Assembly: GCA_001179505.1 (NCBI GenBank)
Contig: CDMY01000488.1
Coordinates: 233,848-261,344, forward strand
Direction of reading: 5' to 3'
Length of the DNA: 27,497 nucleotides
Origin: Vitrella brassicaformis
Lineage: Eukaryota; Sar; Vitrellaceae
Part shown: positions 20,988 through 27,497 of the stretch, piece by piece
Position numbering within the stretch: position 1 is the stretch's first letter
Layout of the letters: each line of letters opens with the position of its first letter
Made by a program: the position numbers and the translations under genes
The notes under the pieces: generated by a model
Told to the model about the DNA's origin: nothing
The model's input: the letters and a program-made list of their open reading frames with translations, nothing else
Database searches by the model: none

Positions 20988-20988
20988 A
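20844..20988 (+). repeat. Cluster of GGGA, CA and GA microsatellites
   Basis: A (GGGA)n run at 20844-20872 is followed by (CA)n at 20951-20966 and (GA)n at 20966-20988. The purine/pyrimidine-biased tracts are in the convergent intergenic region and encode nothing recognisable. Confidence 0.9.
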
Positions 20989-22491
20989 AGGTATGGGTGA
21001 TGGGAGGGCGGGCGGGTCGGTGGGTGGGTGGGGCCGCAAAAACGATACATACGGTATCATCACAACACACGCACACGCATCGATCCAAGACACCAGACTC
21101 TGTGCAGACCAGTCATGTCATACATACACACGTGGGCAGGGCAAACACACACACGAACGAGAAGAAATGCCCCCTCTCCCTCCCTCCCTGCCTCCCTCGT
21201 TCTTTCTCTGCCTCTGTTCTGTTCTGCTGGCTAGGCTAAGAAGAGACCAACGGTGCTTGCTGCGAATTAGCCCTTGCCTCCGTCTTAACAGCAAAAAACA
21301 AACAAAACAAAAGCGTTCGTTCGTTCCTTGCACGGCACGCCTCAAAGTGTGTCTGTTCTGTGTCGTTGTGACACTCCCTCGCTCACTCTCTCAGCCTCGG
21401 CCGCCCGGTGTGCCGACCGACATATACAGGAAAGAAGCAACCATAGCAAGGAGGATACACATCGTAATGTACAGCGGTGGGGGGGTGGATTGGTGGATTG
21501 GGTGGGTGGTTTGGTCAATCCATGCCATGCAGCGTATAAAGACCACCACCACCACCCGTGTGTGCCGCCCCGCCCCGTCCCCCTTGTATGTGTGTATCGG
21601 TTAAATTACATTCTGTGTGTGCCAGCCTTTCGCCCGCGCCGCAACAGACTCAACAAACACCAGAGAACAAGCGATAGACACCTGAGAGCACGAGAGAGAG
21701 AGAGAGAGAGCGAGAGACGTGGGTGGGGCTGATGGCTGGCTTTGATTGACAAAGAACAGTACATATCATATGAAGGCATGACTGACTGACTGAATGAATG
21801 GATAAAGCGCGCTCCCCCGTGCTGTGTTGCGTCATGCCCCCCGGGCCCACTCTTGTCCCTCCCCCTCTCTGTCCCGTGTGCTGTGCATTTGCATGTCCAT
21901 CCATCCATCCATCCATGTGTTATGCATGCAGCATACGACGATACAAATAAGCCTAAAGGACGTGACGTGACCTAAAAGTGGCTGGCCTGCTTCCCTTCTT
22001 CCTCCTTATCTCCGTAGTGGATGGACTGGCGCGCACCAGCGCATCGCCCAATTCTCTTCCTCCGTGTTTTTCCTTACGTCTGTCTGTGTCTGTGTCTGTC
22101 TGCGGGCCGATTCATGACATCGCGTCCCTCACTGTTGTCCTCTTCAGTGTGTCAACCACCGGAGAGGATGGCAGAGAGTGACGCAGCACGATGAATCGGC
22201 TCGACAGCACAGGACACACCGACGGCAACAACAACATTTCCTCAAATCAATCAATCAATCGATCAGGTCGTGACGCACTCTCTTCTCTCTCTATGGACTG
22301 ACTGACTCTATACATCAATCACTTTGGCGATCTCATCTGACCTGCCTGCCTGCCCGCCTCCCTGCCTAGCTTGAAACACATGGGGAACAAAGCATGCATC
22401 AGCGTGCCTCGTCCCGCTCTTACAAAAGCCCAAACACACATGCCGCCCCGCGCCACACACAGCCATCACACAAACCACTCCCGCCCCGCCC

Positions 22492-25400
22492 CTACTGCCC
22501 GTTCCCGCCACCCCCACCAGTAAGAGCACCGCTGCCGCCAAAGGCCGGTGGCATTTCGACGGTGCCTGCATTCCAAAATGGGCCTCTGTGCCAGGAGAGG
22601 CCGGACGAGGGCGACGTGGGGCAAGACATGGCTGATCGGGTCTGCACCTGCATCTGCGTCTGCCCCCATTCTGCGGGCGACAGCATCGGTGGTGGTTGTG
22701 CTGCAACTGGTGTGGGGGCTGCTGCGTGGGGGTGCGATGAGGGAGGATAGAACGCCTGATGAGCCGACGGCTGCGGGGCGGCCTTGAGGAACGACAAGAG
22801 GTCGCTCCACGTCCCTGTGCCAGATGGACGTGGTGGTGGTGGAGGTGGTGGTGGTGGTGCAGTGGCCTGGGGAGGGGGGAAGGGCACGCCGCCTCCCCCG
22901 CCACTCTCCTTGCCCTGCCCATCGTTGGCTGCACCACCGCCATTGCCCCCCTGCTGCACGCGCCCGAGCGCCTCTGCGAGCTTCATGAGAGTGGCCGGGT
23001 TGATGCAGGGGTGCTCCACCTGGGAAGCGTCTGTGTCGGGGAGGGGCGGGTGCTGCGGGGACTGCTGCTGGTGGTGGCCGTCAGCTGGAGTCGGGGTGTC
23101 TCCGTTGTTGCCGCCAGGCGGTGTCTGCACGTCGGAGTAGAGGAGCTTCTCCACCAGGTCTCTGTTGGCTGCAAACCACAGGAGCAATACGAACACACGA
23201 GTGGTCGATATACGGCTGTTTCTGCACCACTCTCTCTCTGTCTGCCTGGGTTGCTGCTCACCGTGCACAATGGCCGCCAGGTCAGCCACGCTCAGGGCCT
23301 TTCCCCCTTCGCCCTGCCTCTGGCTTTGCTGCTGCAGCTGCTGCAGCAACATGGCCTGTGTGTGCGGGTCACTCATCCCGCCGACACCACCTGCAGCAGC
23401 GGCCGCAGCCGCAGCAGCAGCAACAGGCTGCCCGGCTAGTGTGTCCTCGAGCGACAGCGTCTCCAGCCGAATGTCGCTTGGCGAGTGGCAAGTCGACCCA
23501 GGAGCCAGCTGCGCCGCCTTGATACCCGATCTGTTGCTGTCGCCGCTCTCTGATCCTCCCGCACTCATTCCGCCTGTGGTCCCCTGCCTCGCTGGACGAT
23601 TTCGCGACATCCGCAGACGCGTCGGTGCCGTCGACACGTGTGCGGTAGTGGTGGGGGAGGCCGTGCTGAGCGGCTGCCTGCCCGTCGCGAGGGCCGGGTG
23701 CGGGGGAGGCGGCAGCGTGTTGGCCTCTGGTGGCCCCACTCCCGGCGCCGGCATCGGCTGCATCGCATGCATGGGCTCGGCGGGTCCAAGGGGCATCATG
23801 TCTGCCTCATGCTGCTCGGGGGGGCGTGAAGGTCTCCCTGAGAAGCGGAAGATCTCTCCCGCGTTGGCCGGGGCGGCCAGAGAGGGCGGCGGGGGGAAGG
23901 GGGACACACCAGCACCAGCACCAGCACCGGCAATGGCAGGTGCGGCAGCCGCACCCGCACCAGACGAAGATGACGCCGCAGGAAAGATGTCCAGCGGCTT
24001 TGACATAAAGGACAGCTGAGGTGAGGACGGCGGGTTCTCCCTCGACTGAGCGAGTGGGTCCTCGCCCAGAATAATTTCCCCACTCGGCGGGGCGAACGGG
24101 TCGCTCGAGCTCGTCGTCGACGGCAGCGGGCCCAGCATCCGGTCCACCGCCGAGATGTCCTCCTCCGATATCCCGGGATCCGCCTCCACCGTTGACGGCG
24201 GGCCTGGGGGATGGTGGATGTGCGAATCGGCGTGCGGGTCGGCCGGAGGGACGCTGCCGGGCATCTGCACCCTCATGCCAAACGAGAAGTCCCCACTGGA
24301 GTCGACCGAGTGGCTCAGGGGGGGCGGCATGCGCGCCTGTGCCAGGGGGGTGGAGGAGGACATGGCCAGCGGGTCGGTGCTGCCGGGCGGCTGTCTGAGC
24401 ACCTGTGAGGGCGACTCCATCGGCTCCGTCTTGATGGCAAGGGGGAAGCCGTGGCCTGGCGGATAGGGCGAGGGGAAGATGGACCGGTTTGGGGGCGACG
24501 TCATGCTGCTGATGCTGCTCATGCCGGCCGCAGGGTCCATCGCCGGGGCTGCATGTTGTGCCGCCGCATACGAGAAAAAGGAACTGTTTGTGGCGCCGGC
24601 CTGTGAGACGACAGACGCCTTGAGACGGCCCTGCTGCCGCAGGTGAGTCTGGGGGGGCTGATGGGGGTCGACGGCTGGCGCTGCTGCTGTTGCTGGTGGT
24701 GCTGGTGTGCGATGGTAGGGGTATCCTGGCGCCTGAGCGGGGCTTGGGGTGGAGAAGATGTTTGCCGTCTGCGTGAAGTGCCCGGGGTGCACTGGTGGCG
24801 GCATGTGCTGATGCTGCACCGGGTGTTGCTGGTGGGGATGCAGGGCGGCCTCAGCACCGTCGGCGGCGGCCGTCTCGCCGTCGTAGCTGTTGCTCTCGCT
24901 CTCCTCCCCCTCGTCACCATGCTCCAGATGGTCGTGTGGCTGTGACGAGCTGCCGTCCTCATCACTGTAAGCCTCGCTGTCGTCATCTCCTCGCGGATCA
25001 TCCTTTACGCGCACGTGCCCACGGCCATACGCCGGCGTGGCCACCAGGTGGGCGTGCGCTGCTGCTGCTGACGGCATGTCCTGTTGCTGCTGCTGTTGGT
25101 GCTGTTGCTGGGGCGGGGTGAGGTCGCGCGGCTCTGGGGATGCGGAGGGTGACGGTGTGGTGTTTTGCAGGGTGCTTGCCGCCTTTTTTGCGCGGGCCTT
25201 GGGCTTGTCCTTGGCTTTGCCGCTGCCCTTCTTGTGATACTCGTCGTGCCACAGCTTGCGACGGAGGGAGTTCCATCTGACAGCAACAGAGGGAGGGAGG
25301 ATGCCATTGGTTGGAGCGGTGGTGCTTGATCGTTCGTCTGTCCCCCCCACCCACCCACCCACCTGTTCTTGACCGAGTTCTCCGTCCGCCCCGGGAGCAG

Positions 25401-26641
25401 TTTTGCGATCTCTGACCACCTGTTGCCCATCTTGGCCTGCGCTTCGAGCAGCAAATGCTCCTCCTCAGCCGACCACTCGTCGCGCTGACACAACAACAGA
25501 CAACACAAACATGTACATGTATGTGTGGGTGTGGGTGTGCGAACGGGGCGGGCGGCTGCGGCTCAGGTTAGCTTCTTACGCGAATGGTGGGGTCGAGGTG
25601 GTTGTACCACCGTTCGCGGCACTGCTTGCCGAGCCTGAAGGTGTTGCAGCGGCGGTTGACCTCCTGCGCCAGCGACGTCCACCGCTGCGGACCCCACTTC
25701 TCAACCAGCTCCTTCAACACGATGTCCTCCTCACTCGTCCAAGGACCTGGTTGTTGCGCGACGGCAGACAGATGTGCGAGCGGGTGGGGTGTTTCGGTAT
25801 TGGGTGCTTGTGTGCGTACCTTTGACGAGGCCGGGCATGAGAACTTTGTGCCATCTGTGAAGGCACTGGACGTCAGTCCGGCCGGGGATGAGCGCGGCGA
25901 TCTTCTTCCAGTTCTTGCCGTCATGGAGCTTCACGGCCTCCTTCAACCTGCTCCATGGACACAGGCAAAGACAGAGCAATGTAACACGCACACCCCCTTT
26001 AGCCCCACTCACTCCCCCCACTCACCGCTCGTCCTCATCGGCCATCCACCTCTGGGCGTCCTTGGCAGACCTTCGTGTCTGCCCCTGGCTGATGGCCTCC
26101 TCAAAATTCGACTTGACGGCAGCCAGCCCACCACCCACACCCACACCGACACCCATGCCCATCTCACACCCTGCAGCAGCCGGCCCCTGCTGCTGCGTCG
26201 GGTAGAGGGGCGGCAGGCCCGACGAGCTCCCGCCTTTCTGCCGCGAGCCTCGTTTCTTGGCCGCCGGTCGCGACGAGTCGGCGTCGGTCTGCATCGGCAC
26301 CTGGGGCGAGTGCAGCCGCTGCTTCTGGTACTGTGGCGAGATGGCATACTTGGTCCCTGCACACACAACACAACACAAACCAACACACACCACAGGAGAG
26401 AACAGAGAGATCAAACAGGAGAACGCAGCGCCAATCAGGTGAGCAGAGCAGATCGCCACAGTTCAGCTTTCTCTCAATGCGCCAACTGACCGTGTGGGCT
26501 CATGAGGTCTCTGTCGGTCGTTTGTCTCTTGGACTTGGCACCGCTCCTCAGCCCATAGGCGTCTTGCTGTGCCGGCGGGTAGGCGTCCGCCACCAAACTG
26601 GACCCCGGCGGCGGGGCGAAGTGGGCCTCCGCCGCCATCAT
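22492..26641 (-). CDS. Three-repeat (R1R2R3) MYB transcription factor, 1196 aa
   Basis: Seven exons, 26641-26491, 26356-26026, 25947-25820, 25746-25580, 25484-25363, 25276-23262 and 23168-22492, give 3591 nt with every junction in phase. Three consecutive MYB repeats occupy about residues 153-307. R1 has W...NWKKIAALIPGRTDVQCLHRWHK; R2 has PWTSEED...RWTSLAQEV then GKQCRERWYNHLDP; R3 has EWSAEEE...NRWSEIAKLLPGRTENSVKNRW. Each shows the regularly spaced Trp triplet and helix-turn-helix pattern. R2 carries a few extra residues between its second and third helices. A basic stretch (KAKDKPKARAKKA) after R3 is a likely nuclear localisation signal. The remaining roughly 880 residues are low-complexity, rich in Pro, Gln, Ala and Ser, as in activation domains. 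The three-repeat class in other eukaryotes often regulates cell-cycle or developmental genes; targets here are unknown. Confidence 0.95.
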
Positions 26642-27037
26642 CGCCGCACGACAAACCTACAAATTCTGACACCGCACCGGGTGCTCACAGTGCCAGCGAG
26701 CGCTCTCTCTCAGATCTCCGACGACAGATCAAAAACAAAAAGCCGCCGAAACAAACAGAAAAGTGTGAGGCCCCTCCAGCGCCATATTCGGCTTGGTGTC
26801 CTCACGCCTCAAATCGCCGCAAAATCATTCGCAACCTAGCTCGCAGGTGCGAGCTAAGCCGAGAGAGGGGCGGAAAAAGGTAGAGGAGGCGTGTGTGTGT
26901 GAGAGGGCGTTGCATTTTTCGGCGGCTGGTGGCGTTTTGACGATGCAACAACGGGGAGATATAGTCGTTGTGTTTTGCTGGTGAATCTGCTGCTTGCTGC
27001 TGGAGAGGAGAGGACAGACAGGAGGCCATGCGCATCG
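26642..27037. promoter_or_regulatory. Divergent intergenic region (MYB / signal-anchor gene)
   Basis: 396 bp separate the MYB start (26641, minus) from the next ATG (27038, plus), so both promoters lie here. A mildly A-rich stretch (about 26728-26765) is present. No TATA box or recognisable factor site was found. Confidence 0.5.
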
Positions 27038-27497
27038 ATGGCGAGGCGTCCCACCGCGAATGGAAAGGCGCCACGTGGGATCCGCCTCTGCGTCATCGCC
27101 GTCTACATCATTACTGTAGTCAGCAGCGGCAGTGGCATGACTGCCGCCCGGCAACACCATTACAGTGGCAGCGGCAGAGGCAATGGCACGTCGGTGACCA
27201 TCGCACTGCAGCGGCGGGTGCTCACCGACAGGCTGCTGCTCAACCTTGAGCGCACCAAGCAGTCGGCATCTCTCGCTGCGCAAGCTGCTCTGACGGCCCA
27301 GAGAGAGAGGGAGGAGGGCCGGCAGGGTGGCAGTGAGGGTGACGACTCGGGACAGCAGCAGCAGCGGCGGCAAGCCCACTTTGTCACGGCGCCACACACA
27401 CGGCTGCTGACGTCGCTGCTTTCAACATGGCGGGGGCTCTTCGGCTGGCTGTCGTCATCGGGTGACAGTGTCGAAACAGATGCTGACGGACGGGAGG
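27038..27497 (+). CDS. Signal-anchor/coiled-coil protein, N-terminus (partial)
   Basis: An open frame of 153 codons runs from ATG 27038 off the right edge. It starts with a basic segment (MARRPTANGKAPRG), then one hydrophobic stretch (IRLCVIAVYIITVVSSG) that could be a signal peptide or a type II membrane anchor. A helix with coiled-coil character follows (LQRRVLTDRLLLNLERTKQS, then AQAALTAQREREE), then a Gln/Arg-rich linker and a Trp-containing segment (LLSTWRGLFGWLSSS). Third positions are GC-rich, supporting real coding. I do not recognise the family; a donor before the edge cannot be excluded. Confidence 0.6.
   Translation, partial: MARRPTANGKAPRGIRLCVIAVYIITVVSSGSGMTAARQHHYSGSGRGNGTSVTIALQRRVLTDRLLLNLERTKQSASLAAQAALTAQREREEGRQGGSEGDDSGQQQQRRQAHFVTAPHTRLLTSLLSTWRGLFGWLSSSGDSVETDADGRE

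Larger units (their letters stand above)
19763..22491. other. Long repeat-rich convergent intergenic region
   Basis: This 2.7-kb stretch lies between the NDH2 stop (plus) and the MYB stop (minus), so it should hold both 3' UTRs. It is dominated by simple repeats: ATTGCC hexamers (19945-19978), ACCG units (about 20026-20042), GACA (20661-20676), GGGA (20844-20872), CA then GA (20951-20988), and GA (21693-21711). A TATAAA at 21535-21540 has no gene behind it. Open frames here have no third-position bias, family resemblance or splice logic, so none is called. Confidence 0.6.

Noticed and set aside
21531-21545. TATAAA sequence resembling a core promoter
   Set aside because: No plus-strand gene follows it, and both flanking genes end toward this region.
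20942-21604. 220-codon plus-strand frame
   Set aside because: It is built largely from CA/GA microsatellites with no third-position bias.
21978-22181. 67-codon plus-strand frame with a signal-peptide-like start (AGLLPFFLLISVVDGLA)
   Set aside because: It begins with GTG, not ATG, lies in the repeat-rich convergent intergenic region, and has no splice sites or family resemblance.
22759-24019. Long plus-strand frames opposite the MYB tail
   Set aside because: They are antisense to low-complexity Pro/Gln/Ala coding sequence and lack any recognisable domain.

Overview
This is nuclear DNA from a eukaryote, GC-rich with dense short introns, and probably from an alveolate close to Apicomplexa; a chromerid such as Vitrella is the best fit. 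The taxon is an inference. It rests on a two-module CPW-WPC domain protein (8164-9144) and an oocyst-wall-like cysteine-rich first exon (43-189), both protein types typical of apicomplexans and their relatives. It also rests on a type II NADH dehydrogenase with a signal-peptide-like leader (16617-19762), as expected if targeted to a complex plastid. Most introns are about 55-120 nt and rich in TG on the sense strand.

Layout. 43-189 (-): first exon of a secreted oocyst-wall-like protein, running off the left edge. 547-2438 (-): complete 12-exon PP4/PP6-type phosphatase, 313 aa. 2505-4073 (+): unrecognised multi-exon gene, head to head with the phosphatase. 4740-4850 (-): stray copy of a motif found in the next gene. 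4894-7268 (-): 755-aa ankyrin-like protein with a C-terminal coiled coil. 7588-about 7960 (+): possible N-myristoylated protein. 8164-9144 (-): CPW-WPC protein, 5' end unresolved. 9886-13287 (-): IQ-motif protein, interrupted by a 300-N gap whose two flanks are near-identical. 13450-13548 (+): glycoside hydrolase family 3 fragment. 13921-16569 (-): unrecognised 730-aa protein with an F-box-like N-terminus. 16617-19762 (+): NDH2, 15 exons, 656 aa. 19763-22491: repeat-rich convergent intergenic region. 22492-26641 (-): three-repeat MYB (R1R2R3) transcription factor, 1196 aa. 27038-end (+): start of a signal-anchor/coiled-coil protein.

The exon models for the phosphatase, the IQ gene, the 13921-16569 gene, NDH2, MYB and the ankyrin-like gene were built by hand from splice motifs. 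Each gives an exact multiple of three and an uninterrupted frame, which is the main internal check. Four of the gene starts form head-to-head pairs, two of them separated by well under 100 bp, so shared bidirectional promoters are likely. No operon-like functional cluster is evident: signalling (phosphatase, IQ protein), transcription (MYB), bioenergetics (NDH2) and cyst/zygote surface-type proteins are simply interspersed.

The clearest structural anomaly is at 11278-13041. About 730 bp occurs on both sides of the gap, with about 1% difference. Collapsing the two copies restores one intact IQ gene, so this is probably an unmerged contig overlap rather than biology. No tRNA, rRNA, CRISPR or complete transposable element was recognised.
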